Counted from the first letter of the stretch, positions 25,320 to 34,680 are shown. The stretch: 64,000 nt of DNA from Herpetosiphon gulosus (GCF_039545135.1 NZ_BAABRU010000017.1:1-64000), one strand, 5' to 3'. A program made the numbers and translations. Notes: generated by a model from the sequence alone, not told the origin.

Positions 25320-26495
25320 ATGAGCGAACACCAGTCCGAGCAGGATGTGGGCGTGGATAGTCCAGCTACGCCATCACTGCTTCAACGGAATCGTTGGTTG
25401 CGGCGATTGATGAAATTTGGCTTTGTAGTAGTTGGCCTGTTTTTCTTTATTTTAGCCTTGCGCTTGTTAAGTAAAGGGGCAGGCGGCTTAGGGCCATTTC
25501 TGACTAAAACCTTGGGGATCGAAAATGCCCTGAATACCTTGGGCTTTGGTTGGCTCTTTGCCTATGGGGTGCTGAGTGGCTCGCCCGTAGCGGGGATTGC
25601 ACTTTCATTTCTCGATAGCAAAGTAATCGATCCGCTTCAGGCTTTTACGATGATTACTGGCTCACGGCTGGGTGCATCGTTTATTGTGTTGGTGATTGGC
25701 TTTATCTACTTTTTGCGAGGCCGTGAAAAAGCTGCATCACTTTCAATTGGCGTGCTGGCACTCAGCGTTACTGCCACCACCTATCTACCTGCTTTGGCAA
25801 TTGGCTATTGGCTATTGACTGATAGCGGCCTTGATAAAGTGCGGATCGCCTTGCCATCGGCAATTTTCGATTTCGTCGAGCAGGTGTTTGATCCGATTGT
25901 GGCTTGGCTGATTCGCACGATTGATAGTGGCATTATCAATATCTTTGGGGCAACTCCTGCCACAACTGGGGTTTTGCCAGCTACCAGTGTTGTGATTTTT
26001 GTGGTTGGGGTTGGTATCCTGCTGTTTGCCTTTAACCTTTTAGATAAAGCGCTGCCACAGGTTGATGCTGAACATAACGCTTTTGGGCGGATTGGCGGCC
26101 TGATCTATCGACCATGGGCGATGTTTTTATTGGGAGCGTTCGTTACCTCATTAACCTTATCAGTTTCGGTTTCGCTCTCAATCCTGGTACCACTTTCGGC
26201 CCGCGGCTTTATTCGGCGTGAAAATACTTTGCCCTACATTATGGGAGCCAACATCACCACCTTTATCGATACCCTGATTGCCTCATTGTTGATCAAAGAT
26301 CCATTTGCTTTTACAGTAGTGCTGGCTGAAATTATCAGCATTAGTGTAATTTCATTAATTATTCTGATTTTTCTCTATCGCCCATATGAGCGGTTAATTT
26401 TGCGCTTGCTTGATCGAGTGGTCAACGATACGCCGATGTTGGTTACCTTCATGGTGGTGATGGTCGTGACCCCGATTCTGCTGTTATTTATCTAG
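25320..26495 (+). CDS. Na/Pi cotransporter-like membrane protein
   Basis: The ATG at 25320 has GGGAGG six bases upstream. The 391-residue protein has about nine hydrophobic segments. The segment SVSVSLSILVPLSARGFIRR and the following NITTFIDTLIASLL resemble the Ser/Thr-rich repeats of sodium-phosphate symporters of the Na/Pi cotransporter II family, although one repeat is weaker. It would move phosphate or another anion with sodium; the substrate is inferred. No PhoU-type domain is fused. The UspA gene follows 8 bases later, so they form an operon. Confidence 0.68.
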   Translation: MSEHQSEQDVGVDSPATPSLLQRNRWLRRLMKFGFVVVGLFFFILALRLLSKGAGGLGPFLTKTLGIENALNTLGFGWLFAYGVLSGSPVAGIALSFLDSKVIDPLQAFTMITGSRLGASFIVLVIGFIYFLRGREKAASLSIGVLALSVTATTYLPALAIGYWLLTDSGLDKVRIALPSAIFDFVEQVFDPIVAWLIRTIDSGIINIFGATPATTGVLPATSVVIFVVGVGILLFAFNLLDKALPQVDAEHNAFGRIGGLIYRPWAMFLLGAFVTSLTLSVSVSLSILVPLSARGFIRRENTLPYIMGANITTFIDTLIASLLIKDPFAFTVVLAEIISISVISLIILIFLYRPYERLILRLLDRVVNDTPMLVTFMVVMVVTPILLLFI

Positions 26496-26503
26496 GATCA
26501 ACT

Positions 26504-27334
26504 ATGAAGCCTTTTAATTTGATGATTTACCTTGATGGCTCCTCGGCTGCGCGGCGCATGGTGGCCTATCTTGCGCCATTAGCTCGTCAAGCGCATGTCA
26601 AAACGACTTTTTTGGTCGATGAAGCCCATCAAGATGAAGCCGAAATGTATTTTTTCAATGCCGAGCAATTGTTGCAAAGCGATCAAGCACCAACTCGCAC
26701 GATGCGCGGAGCCACGCCTGAACGGGCGATTGTGCTCGAAACTCGCGCCAGCCAACCTGATTTAGTAGCGTTTGGGCCGTTGCGCAAAGAGGGTTGGCGG
26801 CGTTGGCTTGGTCAATCGGCGATTGGTTCGTTGGCTCGGCGTTTAACCTGCTCAATGTTGCTGATGCAAGGCCGTCCGAATGAGTTGCGCCGAGCCTTGG
26901 TTTGTGCTGCTGGTGGCCCCGCAACCTTGCACGATGCCCAAATGACGGCCTCAATTATCGGGCCGCTGGGTGGGCAGGTGACAATTTTGCATATTGTTTC
27001 GCAACTATCGCTGACCTATAAGCCTGAGGAGCGTGACCCCGAGCGGCTCGCCGATTTGGTGATGGAAAAGCAGGGCGAGGTGGCGCGTAATATTGCCGCC
27101 GCCAAAACAATTTTGACCGATCGTGGCATTACTACCACCGTGCGAATTCGCGCTGGCATGGTGCTTGAAGAAATTCAAGAGGAACTCAAAACTGGCGGCT
27201 ATGATCTTTTAGTGATTGGGGCGCATCGGGCGCGAACGCCGCTTGATCGGGTTTTGCTCGAAGATGTTAGTGCTGAGATCTTGTTTAATAGTCCAATTCC
27301 TGTTTTACTTGTGCAAAATACCAGCGATTTCTAA
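26504..27334 (+). CDS. Universal stress protein (UspA-like)
   Basis: The 276-residue protein has a weak N-terminal Usp-like half and a clear C-terminal UspA domain ending in the family signature LLVIGAHRARTPLDRVLLED (nucleotide-binding G-x2-G-x9-G type region), followed by EILFNSPIPVLLVQN. Usp proteins bind ATP or act as adaptors in stress; a partner role for the upstream transporter is inferred from the 8-base spacing. trpG follows 21 bases downstream. Confidence 0.88.
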   Translation: MKPFNLMIYLDGSSAARRMVAYLAPLARQAHVKTTFLVDEAHQDEAEMYFFNAEQLLQSDQAPTRTMRGATPERAIVLETRASQPDLVAFGPLRKEGWRRWLGQSAIGSLARRLTCSMLLMQGRPNELRRALVCAAGGPATLHDAQMTASIIGPLGGQVTILHIVSQLSLTYKPEERDPERLADLVMEKQGEVARNIAAAKTILTDRGITTTVRIRAGMVLEEIQEELKTGGYDLLVIGAHRARTPLDRVLLEDVSAEILFNSPIPVLLVQNTSDF

Positions 27335-27355
27335 ACCGCAATCAAGGAGTTTGCT

Positions 27356-27955
27356 ATGGCCGTCTTGCTACTCGATAACTACGATTCCTTTACCTATAAT
27401 TTGTACCAATATTTCTGCGAACTTGGAGCCGAGGTGGTGGTCAAGCGCAACGATGAAATTGAGGTCGATGATATTCGCCACATGGAAGCCATCGACCGGA
27501 TTGTGATTTCGCCTGGGCCATGTACTCCCGCCGAAGCTGGCATTAGCGTGCCACTCATCCGCGAGTTATGCATGGAATACCCTATTTTGGGCGTTTGTCT
27601 AGGCCATCAATCGATTGGAGCGGCTTTTGGCGGGCGAGTGATTCGTGCGCCCCAATTGCGTCACGGCAAAACCTCTCCGATTACTCACCTGAATGTGGGG
27701 ATTTTCGCTGGCGTGCCTTCGCCCTTCACCGCCACCCGCTATCACTCATTGATTGTTGAAGAAGCGAGCTTGCCGAGCGATCTTGAGGCCACCGCTTGGA
27801 GCGATGATGGCTTGATTATGGGTTTGCGCCACCGCACCTTGCCAATTGAAGGCGTGCAATTCCACCCTGAATCGATTATGACTGAGCATGGCAAAGTGTT
27901 GCTGGCCAACTTCTTGAGCATTGCTAAGCCCGAGTTAGCGGTAGAAAGAACATAG
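27356..27955 (+). CDS. trpG: Anthranilate/aminodeoxychorismate synthase glutamine amidotransferase subunit
   Basis: This class I glutamine amidotransferase releases ammonia from glutamine for the chorismate-using partner (TrpE or PabB). The N-terminus [13 protein letters not shown], oxyanion motif SPGPCTP, nucleophile Cys81 in GVCLGHQ and the His170/Glu172 pair in VQFHPES are all present. Length (199 aa) is normal. No trpE or pabB is in the window, so it may serve both folate and tryptophan pathways. AAGGAG is upstream. The last codons and the TAG stop lie in a family B repeat tract (AGAACATAGAACATAG). Confidence 0.92.
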   Translation: MAVLLLDNYDSFTYNLYQYFCELGAEVVVKRNDEIEVDDIRHMEAIDRIVISPGPCTPAEAGISVPLIRELCMEYPILGVCLGHQSIGAAFGGRVIRAPQLRHGKTSPITHLNVGIFAGVPSPFTATRYHSLIVEEASLPSDLEATAWSDDGLIMGLRHRTLPIEGVQFHPESIMTEHGKVLLANFLSIAKPELAVERT

Positions 27956-27974
27956 AACATAGAACATAGAGCAA
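27945..27974. repeat. Dispersed repeat, family B (partial copy 2)
   Basis: Three heptamer units of the type GAACATA followed by GAGCAA match the end block of the composite repeats at 25010-25206 and 53223-53412. This copy begins inside the last codons of trpG and supplies its stop codon. Confidence 0.65.
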
Positions 27975-28107
27975 GGGGAATATGAGGCTATCGGCATTTA
28001 AGGCTATAGGTTTCAGGCTATGGACTATCGGGAATAGGTTGGAGTACCAAAAGCCAAAAGCCAATTCTCTCTGTGATTTCAGCTGGGATTAGTAGATTTC
28101 GAGTAAT

Positions 28108-28320
28108 ATGCAACAATTAACATTAAAACCGGAAGAAGTGCCCGCTCATTTGGCCGAATGGCTGCGAGCTAGCCAACAAACCACCATCTTATTGGCGGTT
28201 GAGCTTGATGCCGATGGTTATCTTTCGCTGCAAGCCTTGCCCGAAGTAGACCCGCAGCTTGTACCACGGGTACGCAAAGCCATGGCCCAATATGCCGAAA
28301 CCTTGCGGAGGCTGCTGTGA
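28108..28320 (+). CDS. Small protein, candidate antitoxin of the Doc pair
   Basis: The 70-residue product has no clear known family. Its acidic middle (LLAVELDADGYLSLQALPEV) and C-terminal helix (VRKAMAQYAETLRRLL) fit a small partner protein. It overlaps the GTG of the first Doc-like gene by 4 bases, the typical arrangement of antitoxin then toxin. No Phd-type DNA-binding domain is obvious, so the antitoxin role is inferred from position. Confidence 0.55.
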   Translation: MQQLTLKPEEVPAHLAEWLRASQQTTILLAVELDADGYLSLQALPEVDPQLVPRVRKAMAQYAETLRRLL

Positions 28321-28715
28321 CCCAGTATTTGGGCCTGGCCGATGCCTTTATGCTGCAAGCGATGGTTATTCAGCACATCGGTGGGATTCATGGCATTACT
28401 GAACAGGGCTTTGAGAAATTAGCCACGGCCTTGGCTGTGCCCCAACAAACCATGTTTGGCGAGGATCTCTACCCTGATACCTTTAGCAAGGCCGCTGCTT
28501 TATTCGATGCACTGATTCATGGCCATTGTTTTAGCGATGGTAACAAACGCACCGCCTTACTGGCGATGATTGAATTTCTGGCTCGGAATGGCTATGCCTT
28601 CAACACGCCCGACGACGATAGCCTTTACGATTGGATTTTGCTCGTAGCGGCAGAACGTGGCATGGATCGCGAACAACAGGCCGCTTGGATCGAGCAACGT
28701 TGTGAGCAATTATGA
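28317..28715 (+). CDS. Doc/Fic-family protein (first of tandem pair)
   Basis: The 132-residue protein has a Fic-fold catalytic motif HCFSDGNKR at residues 70-78, the H-x-F-x-(D)-G-N-K-R form of the Doc subgroup. Doc toxins modify EF-Tu by phosphorylation; other Fic proteins AMPylate targets. It starts at GTG 28317 overlapping the preceding 70-aa gene (GTGA) and its stop overlaps the ATG of the second Doc gene (ATGA). The whole three-gene set is likely translated as one unit. Confidence 0.85.
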   Translation: MTQYLGLADAFMLQAMVIQHIGGIHGITEQGFEKLATALAVPQQTMFGEDLYPDTFSKAAALFDALIHGHCFSDGNKRTALLAMIEFLARNGYAFNTPDDDSLYDWILLVAAERGMDREQQAAWIEQRCEQL

Positions 28716-29128
28716 GTGAAGAAGCGACATTGCACTATATTACGCTTGAAGAAGCCTTACATATTCGTGATGCAATTGCCGCAGAATATGGCGAGAGCTT
28801 CGATGTTTTGCGCTTTCAACAATTACTTTCGGCCTTAGCCACGCCCTTTCAATCGATGTTTGGTGAAGAGCTTTTTCCAACCCTGTGCGCCAAAGCAGGC
28901 ATGCTTCTGGCTGGGCTGATTCGCAATCATCCATTTTGGGATGGCAATAAACGCATCGCCATCGCGATTACGGCCCGATTTTTGGCTTTGAACGGCTACC
29001 AATTAACCGTTGATGCAGCAGAGGCCGACCAATTTACTACGGCTTTGGCCATGCATCGCCAAGATTATGAAACTGCCAGTAGTTGGCTGGCTCAACATTC
29101 GCAGCCAATTGGCGAAAATCGTAGCTAA
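28712..29128 (+). CDS. Doc/Fic-family protein (second of tandem pair)
   Basis: The 138-residue protein has the canonical Doc motif HPFWDGNKRIA at residues 73-83 and a Doc-like N-terminus (YITLEEALHIRDAIAAEYGE; SMFGEELFPTLCAKAG). It overlaps the first Doc gene by 4 bases. The two proteins differ clearly in sequence, so this is not a recent duplication. Whether both are active, or one regulates the other, cannot be read from sequence. Confidence 0.88.
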   Translation: MSEEATLHYITLEEALHIRDAIAAEYGESFDVLRFQQLLSALATPFQSMFGEELFPTLCAKAGMLLAGLIRNHPFWDGNKRIAIAITARFLALNGYQLTVDAAEADQFTTALAMHRQDYETASSWLAQHSQPIGENRS

Positions 29129-29147
29129 AAAGCCAAAATGGCTGTGG

Positions 29148-29153
29148 TATAAT
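29148..29153 (+). promoter_or_regulatory. -10 element (TATAAT)
   Basis: A consensus TATAAT lies 51 bases before the sigma-factor ATG and 19 bases after the second Doc stop. No strong -35 box is seen. Confidence 0.4.
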
Positions 29154-29204
29154 GGGCCACAAATAGCCCACCGTAAACCACACAACCATAGAAAGAATAC
29201 CCAA

Positions 29205-29816
29205 ATGGCCATCGCTGACGATCACGCACAATCAGAGCGAAGTGATGCTGTTTTGTTGGAGGCAATTACCACCAACAACGATATGTTGGCGTTGCAACAA
29301 TTGTTTGATCGCTATCGCCAGCAATTGTTTCAGACTGCCTTGGGGATTACCCGCGATCAGCAATTGGCCGAAGAGGTCTTACAAGATTGTTTTTATCGGT
29401 TGTATCGCCACGCCAAAAAGCTTGATGGCAGCATGCCACTGGCCCCTTGGCTCTATCGTGTAACGGTGAATTTGTGCTATAGCCGCATCAAGCGCCAACG
29501 CCCATGGTACGAGCCATTTCATCAATTGGCTGAGCGCTTGCGGGCTAGCTCTCGTTCTGCGCCCGATGTGGTAGCTGAACGCCGTGAGATGCAAGATGTT
29601 GTGCGCCAAACCCTAGAGCGCCTTTCACCACAGCATCGCGCGGTTTTAGTCTTACATTATTTTCACGATTACTCCCTGACGGAGATTGCCGAAATTCTCG
29701 AATGCCCTGAGGGAACGATTAAATCGCGGCTGTTTTACGCCCGTAAAATTCTCAAAGAGCAGCTGCACCAAGCTGCGATCGAGGGCGAACCACTGATTGA
29801 CGGAATTTCCTTCTAA
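29205..29816 (+). CDS. ECF-type RNA polymerase sigma factor
   Basis: The ATG at 29205 gives 203 residues with sigma region 2 (LFDRYRQQLFQTAL, then LAEEVLQDCFYRLYRHA, WLYRVTVNLCYSRIKR) and region 4 (LSPQHRAVLVLHYFHDYSLT, then IAEILECPEGTIKSRLFYAR). A longer frame upstream runs through the Doc gene and has no support. No anti-sigma factor gene is adjacent; a membrane histidine kinase follows 28 bases downstream, so the pair may be co-regulated. Confidence 0.92.
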   Translation: MAIADDHAQSERSDAVLLEAITTNNDMLALQQLFDRYRQQLFQTALGITRDQQLAEEVLQDCFYRLYRHAKKLDGSMPLAPWLYRVTVNLCYSRIKRQRPWYEPFHQLAERLRASSRSAPDVVAERREMQDVVRQTLERLSPQHRAVLVLHYFHDYSLTEIAEILECPEGTIKSRLFYARKILKEQLHQAAIEGEPLIDGISF

Positions 29817-29844
29817 GATAGTTAGTGCCGAGGAAGATTCAACC

Positions 29845-31599
29845 ATGTCTATCTCCGTCCCACGCATTACACCACGACTATTAATGTCCGGTGATCCACT
29901 ATTTAGCTTGGTGCGGTTGATTAGCCTTGGCTTAATTTTGGTCGTCGGCGCTCGCATCGATCAACATACGGTTATTCCGCCAACCACCCCATTTGGCTTA
30001 ATTTGGTGGGCTTATGCAATTTATGGCATAGCGATGGCTAGTTTGGCCTTTGTGCCCCGCTTTCGCAACCTGCCATCGTGGATTTTCATTGTTGATTTTG
30101 GCTTTATTGCGCTGTTTGCGTTGTTTAGCGGTTTGCCACCAGCCTTGTTGGTGGCGTTGATTATGCTGCCAACGGTGTGGGCTTCAACCAATCGTTCGCC
30201 TGCCCAAGCAGTTGGCACAGGCGTTGGTGCGGCAGTTGTCTATGCAGGCATCACGCTGTATCGGCGGTTTGGCGATGCCAGCAATGTTGGCAGCGAAGAG
30301 ATGTTTGTTAGCATTGCGGTTAACTGCACAGCTTTGATTTTGGTTTCGTGGTTGGTCAGCACGCTTTCTGGTCAATCTAGCGAAATTAATCGTGAACATG
30401 TGATTGCTGCACGGCGTGATGTCGATAGCGCTCAGCGTGATGCTGAATCGTATCGTGACCGCATGCGAGCACTCTACGAAGTTGCCTATAAACTCAGTAC
30501 CACCATGAATTTTCAAACGGTGCTTGATGCAACCGTGACAGAATCGATTCGTTTGATCAATGGCCGCAGCAGTGTCGTGCTTTTGCCAACTGGCGAGCCA
30601 GATGAATTGTATGTAGCAGCAGGCGTTGGGGTTGGCTCTGGTGATCTCAATTTACGGATTGCGATTGAGCCAACTGGCATTATGGCCTCGATTTTGGCCT
30701 CGGGCACGCCACGCATTTTGAACGATTTACGTCAATCGCATGCCTTGAGCAGCGTGCCATCGATGCAAAACTGCGCATGTGTTTGCTGTGTGCCGCTAAG
30801 TGCAGGCCGCCGTAACTATGGGATTGTGGTGGTCGGGGTTGATCGCGACCAGATCAATGAAGATGAATTGGGTATGGTTTCGGCTTTGGCCAATTACGCG
30901 ATTATTGCCATGCTCAATGCCCAATTGGTTGGCGAATTGCGCGACGAACGCACCAAATTGATTAGCAAAGAAGAAGAAGTGCGCCAACAACTTGCCCGCG
31001 ATTTGCACGATGGCCCCGCCCAATCGGTGGCCGCCATCACCATGAATATTGAGTTTGTTAAGCGTTTGCTGGAGCGCGAACCAAGCCGCGTGATGCAAGA
31101 ACTCACCAAAATGGGCGAATTGGCCCGTCGCACCACCTACGATATTCGCACGCTCTTATTTGAGTTGCGCCCCTTGACCCTGGATAGCCAAGGCCTCGTC
31201 GCAACTCTGCGCGAGTATGTGACTCGTTTTAAAGATGGCCCAACCCAAGTGCTGCTCGAAGAAACAGTTGGCGAGTTGCGGCTTGATGCTAAGCGTGAAG
31301 GCACCTTGTTCAACATCATTCAAGAAGCCAGCAACAACGCCATGAAACATGCTCAAGCCAAACATATCTGGATTCGGCTGACGCGCCAAGGCGATGAGTT
31401 GATGGCCACCGTTCAGGATGATGGCAAGGGCTTCGATTTGCAAGCAGTTCGCGCTAACTACAGTAAACGTGGTTCGTTTGGCCTCTTAAATATTGATGAA
31501 CGAGCACGCATGGTTGGCGGGAGCGCCGAAATGACCTCAGCAGTTGGCGCTGGTACAACCGTGCGGGTTATTGTACCGCTCGATGCCAGTAGCATTTAG
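29845..31599 (+). CDS. NarL-type (HisKA_3) membrane sensor kinase with GAF domain
   Basis: The ATG at 29845 has GAGGAAG eight bases upstream. The 584 residues start with about six membrane helices (to about 185), then a coiled stretch, a GAF domain (about 220-365), a HisKA_3 domain with His388 in ARDLHDGPAQSV, and a HATPase (IIQEASNNAMKHA, DDGKGFD, GLLNIDERA). Such kinases usually pair with LuxR-type regulators, but none is near; its operon neighbour is the ECF sigma factor, an unusual combination. Confidence 0.9.
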   Translation: MSISVPRITPRLLMSGDPLFSLVRLISLGLILVVGARIDQHTVIPPTTPFGLIWWAYAIYGIAMASLAFVPRFRNLPSWIFIVDFGFIALFALFSGLPPALLVALIMLPTVWASTNRSPAQAVGTGVGAAVVYAGITLYRRFGDASNVGSEEMFVSIAVNCTALILVSWLVSTLSGQSSEINREHVIAARRDVDSAQRDAESYRDRMRALYEVAYKLSTTMNFQTVLDATVTESIRLINGRSSVVLLPTGEPDELYVAAGVGVGSGDLNLRIAIEPTGIMASILASGTPRILNDLRQSHALSSVPSMQNCACVCCVPLSAGRRNYGIVVVGVDRDQINEDELGMVSALANYAIIAMLNAQLVGELRDERTKLISKEEEVRQQLARDLHDGPAQSVAAITMNIEFVKRLLEREPSRVMQELTKMGELARRTTYDIRTLLFELRPLTLDSQGLVATLREYVTRFKDGPTQVLLEETVGELRLDAKREGTLFNIIQEASNNAMKHAQAKHIWIRLTRQGDELMATVQDDGKGFDLQAVRANYSKRGSFGLLNIDERARMVGGSAEMTSAVGAGTTVRVIVPLDASSI

Positions 31600-31615
31600 A
31601 TAATGAATCTGCTGA

Positions 31616-31645
31616 CCCCGCGACGAGTGCTAGTCGCGGGGTTTT
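31616..31645 (+). terminator. Rho-independent terminator of the sigma/kinase operon
   Basis: CCCCGCGAC pairs with GTCGCGGGG around an 8-base loop, followed by TTTTG. Confidence 0.85.
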
Positions 31646-31656
31646 GTGGTTAATTG

Positions 31657-31749
31657 CCCTCATCCCAACTCCTCTCCCACTGCGGCGGGCGAGGGACATT
31701 CCTGCTTACCCCTCGCTCGCTTGGCGGGAGAGGGGGCAGGGGGTGAGGG
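31657..31749. repeat. Dispersed inverted-repeat element, family A (copy 2)
   Basis: CCCTCATCCC and CTCTCCCACTGCGG on the left, GCGGGAGAGGGGGCAGGGG with TGAGGG on the right: the same arm structure as 16116-16226. No gene is inside. Confidence 0.75.
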
Positions 31750-31826
31750 AACAAGCGATAAAAATGCACATAAACTGCTATTGGTTGTACACTAAGCAGC
31801 ATACGATTTAGCTGGAGCAAGCATCG

Positions 31827-33134
31827 ATGCTGCAAACATATCAAGATGCCATGGATTGGATCTATAGTTTCCTCGATAGCGAGAAGAAGTTACCTAAAAA
31901 TCCGACAGAGTTTAATTTGCCCCGGGTCAAGGCCATGCTAGAGCTATTGGGTAATCCTCAGTTGCGCTATCCGGCGGTGATTGTGGCTGGCACGAAGGGC
32001 AAAGGCTCGACCTGTGCCTTTTTAGAGTCGATTATCCGCCAGAGTGGCCTAAAAGTTGGCTTTTTTAGCTCGCCGCATTTGCACTCTTACCGCGAACGCA
32101 TGCAAATCAATCGTGAGCCGATTAGTCAAAGCCAACTTGTCGATTTGATTAACGAAGTGCGACCGCTGTTGGAGCCACTTGACCCCGAAATTGGTTCGCC
32201 GACCACCTACGAAATTGGGGTGGTCTTGGGCTTGTACTACTTTGCTACGCAGGCAATTGAGTTAGCAGTACTTGAAATTGGCTTGGGTGGGCGCTATGAT
32301 GCGATCAACACTGTTAACCCTGTGCTCAGCGTGATTGCCTCGATTAGCTATGATCATACGGCGATTCTAGGCGATACCTTGGCCAAAATTGCCTATGAAA
32401 AGGCTGGAATCATCAAGCAGTATGTGCCAGTCATTAGCACTGTGCAGCAGGCCGAGGCGGCTGAGGTGATCGCTCAGGTTGCTGCGGAGCAAACGGCTCC
32501 GTTGTTTATTGCCGGGATGGCGGGGTTGCAGGAGCAGGCCTCAGGGGTAGTTGCCGAATATCCACTGGTGATTGTACCTGACCAACTGGGCTTGAAGGGT
32601 GATTTTCAGATGCAAAATGCCCAACTTGCCACCAGCGCCGCATTGCTCTTACGTGAGCTAGGTTTCCCCATTAGCGATGATGCTATTCGCCAAGGTTTGG
32701 CAACGACCCAATGGCCTGCTCGGTTTGAGCAAATTGCCAACGAACCGTTGACGCTTGTTGATGGAGCGCATAACGGCGATTCGGCGCGGGTGTTGTTGCA
32801 AGCGCTCAAACAACATTACCCAAACCGACCACTCACCTTAGTTTTAGGCACATCAAGCGACAAAGATATTCAGGCAATTATTCAGCAACTCGCCAATTCG
32901 GCAACTCACCTAATCACAACCTGTTCGCGCCATCCGCGGGCTTTAGCGCCCGAAAAGCTAGCTGAACTGATTCAGCAGCAGGTGAATCGCCCTGTTCATC
33001 AGACTAACAGCGTGGCCGAGGCCTTAACGCTGGCCCAACAACTCACATCCGCCGCTGGCCTCATTTGCGTAACTGGATCGCTGTTTGTGGCTGCCGAAGC
33101 GCGTGAAACCCATGGCCTAGCCCAGCCCGATTAG
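31827..33134 (+). CDS. folC: Dihydrofolate synthase/folylpolyglutamate synthase
   Basis: This Mur-ligase-family enzyme adds glutamate to dihydropteroate or folates with ATP in the cytoplasm. The 435 residues show the P-loop GTKGKGST (55-62), GFFSSPHLHSYRERM, the central DHTAILGDTLAKIAYEKAGI motif and the C-terminal LVDGAHNGDSARVL. Length is normal for FolC. The ATG at 31827 follows TGGAGCAAG. It ends before the regulator/cyclase/kinase operon. Confidence 0.93.
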   Translation: MLQTYQDAMDWIYSFLDSEKKLPKNPTEFNLPRVKAMLELLGNPQLRYPAVIVAGTKGKGSTCAFLESIIRQSGLKVGFFSSPHLHSYRERMQINREPISQSQLVDLINEVRPLLEPLDPEIGSPTTYEIGVVLGLYYFATQAIELAVLEIGLGGRYDAINTVNPVLSVIASISYDHTAILGDTLAKIAYEKAGIIKQYVPVISTVQQAEAAEVIAQVAAEQTAPLFIAGMAGLQEQASGVVAEYPLVIVPDQLGLKGDFQMQNAQLATSAALLLRELGFPISDDAIRQGLATTQWPARFEQIANEPLTLVDGAHNGDSARVLLQALKQHYPNRPLTLVLGTSSDKDIQAIIQQLANSATHLITTCSRHPRALAPEKLAELIQQQVNRPVHQTNSVAEALTLAQQLTSAAGLICVTGSLFVAAEARETHGLAQPD

Positions 33135-33230
33135 CCGATCGTAAACTGACTCGTAATGCCAAATCGCGACACTAGCAACAGCAGAGAAGCCTTCGCGATT
33201 AGGCATGGAGCAACGAGCATTGGAGTTTGT

Positions 33231-33602
33231 ATGCATATTCTACTTGTTGAAGACCATGAAATGAATCGCGATATGTTGAAGCGCCGCCTTGAACGTCGCG
33301 ATTTTCAGGTTTCGATTGCCGTCGATGGCCAAGAAGCGATTGATTTGGTTGAAAGCTTGCAGCCCGATATCATCTTGATGGACATGAGTTTACCGAATGT
33401 TGATGGCTGGACGGCCACCCGAATCATCAAAGCCAATCCAGCGGTCAATCAGATTCCGATTATTGGTTTAACTGCCCATGCCATGGCTGGCGATCGAGAG
33501 CGCTGTTTGGAAGCAGGTTGCAACGAATATGAGATTAAGCCAGTTGACTTTACTAGCCTCGTTAGTAAGATTCAGGCCTTAGTCGAGGATACGCCACTAT
33601 GA
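33231..33602 (+). CDS. Single-domain response regulator (DivK/CheY-like)
   Basis: The ATG at 33231 has GGAG five bases upstream. The 123 residues are a receiver domain with Glu7-Asp8, Asp51 phosphoacceptor in ILMDMSLPNVDGW, Thr near 82 and Lys near 104. MDMSLPxxDGW resembles DivK-type regulators. It overlaps the REC-cyclase gene by 4 bases (ATGA), so the two are translated together with the kinase downstream. Confidence 0.92.
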   Translation: MHILLVEDHEMNRDMLKRRLERRDFQVSIAVDGQEAIDLVESLQPDIILMDMSLPNVDGWTATRIIKANPAVNQIPIIGLTAHAMAGDRERCLEAGCNEYEIKPVDFTSLVSKIQALVEDTPL

Positions 33603-34666
33603 CCGCAACCCAACCTCGTATTCTCGTTGTTGACGATAGCGAAGATAACCGCTATTTGCTGCAACGCCAACTATTGCGGCGCAATTATGGAGTAGTGCTT
33701 GCTGAGAATGGTCAGCAAGCACTTGATTATGTTCAAAGCCATATGATCGATCTGATGTTGCTGGATATTATGATGCCCGTGATGAATGGCTTTGAGGTCT
33801 TGCAAAATCTCAAACAGAACGAAAAATTACGCCATATTCCGGTAATTATTGTTTCGGCAGCTGATGATATGGAAAACGTGGTTAAGGGCATTCAAATGGG
33901 AGCCGAAGATTATTTGGCCAAGCCATTTAATACGACCTTGTTGCGAGCACGTATTGAAGCATCATTAGAAAAAAAGCGTTTGCACGACCAAGAACAGGCC
34001 TATCTACAAGCGATCGCCTTAGAACAAGCTCAATCCAACCGCCTCTTGCGCAATATTCTGCCGCAAACGATCGCCGACCAACTCAAAGGTCAAAAGGCTA
34101 ACATCGCCGAATATTTTAGCAGTGTCAGTGTATTATTTGCTGATATTGTTGGTTTTACCGAGTTATCGGGTCATATTAATGCCCAAGAACTGGTAGCATG
34201 GCTCAATAGTTTGTTCTCACTTTTCGATCAGATGACGCTTGATGCTGGCTTGGAGAAGATCAAAACCATCGGTGATGCCTATATGGTTGCCGCAGGCTTG
34301 CCCATTGCCCAGCCCGACCATGCCGAACGTTTGGCGCTCTTTGCTACCTCGATGTTGGCGGCGATTGAACAAATTCCGATGCCCAACGGCCAGCCTTTAC
34401 AAATGCGAATTGGCATTCATAGCGGGCCAGTTGTTGCAGGCGTGATTGGCATGATCAAGTTTAGCTACGATCTGTGGGGCGATACGGTTAATATTGCTAG
34501 CCGCATGGAAAGTAGCGCTCATCCTAACACGATTCAGGTTAGCGCCGAAACTTATGCCTTGTTGCAAGATCATGAGCATTTTAGTTTGCAGCCACGCCAT
34601 GGGGTCGAAATGAAACATCTCGGCACGCGCACGACCTATATTCTTACTCGCCACCGGCATCATTAA
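33599..34666 (+). CDS. Receiver domain fused to class III adenylate cyclase
   Basis: Residues 7-125 form a receiver (Asp56 in [11 protein letters not shown], Lys near 106). A coiled linker leads to a class III nucleotide cyclase domain at about 170-350: metal aspartates in [10 protein letters not shown] and KTIGDAYM, and NIASRMES for the transition-state Asn/Arg. A Lys in IKTIGD and Asp in LWGDTVN are the residues that select adenine, so cAMP is the predicted product. The gene lies between a receiver gene and a 7TM histidine kinase, suggesting phosphorylation controls cAMP synthesis. Confidence 0.92.
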   Translation: MTATQPRILVVDDSEDNRYLLQRQLLRRNYGVVLAENGQQALDYVQSHMIDLMLLDIMMPVMNGFEVLQNLKQNEKLRHIPVIIVSAADDMENVVKGIQMGAEDYLAKPFNTTLLRARIEASLEKKRLHDQEQAYLQAIALEQAQSNRLLRNILPQTIADQLKGQKANIAEYFSSVSVLFADIVGFTELSGHINAQELVAWLNSLFSLFDQMTLDAGLEKIKTIGDAYMVAAGLPIAQPDHAERLALFATSMLAAIEQIPMPNGQPLQMRIGIHSGPVVAGVIGMIKFSYDLWGDTVNIASRMESSAHPNTIQVSAETYALLQDHEHFSLQPRHGVEMKHLGTRTTYILTRHRHH

Positions 34667-34680
34667 GCTTAGGAATTGTT

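Noticed and set aside
29010-29204. N-terminal extension of the sigma factor frame
   Set aside because: It runs through the second Doc gene and beyond a -10 element; the ATG at 29205 gives a normal-length sigma factor.
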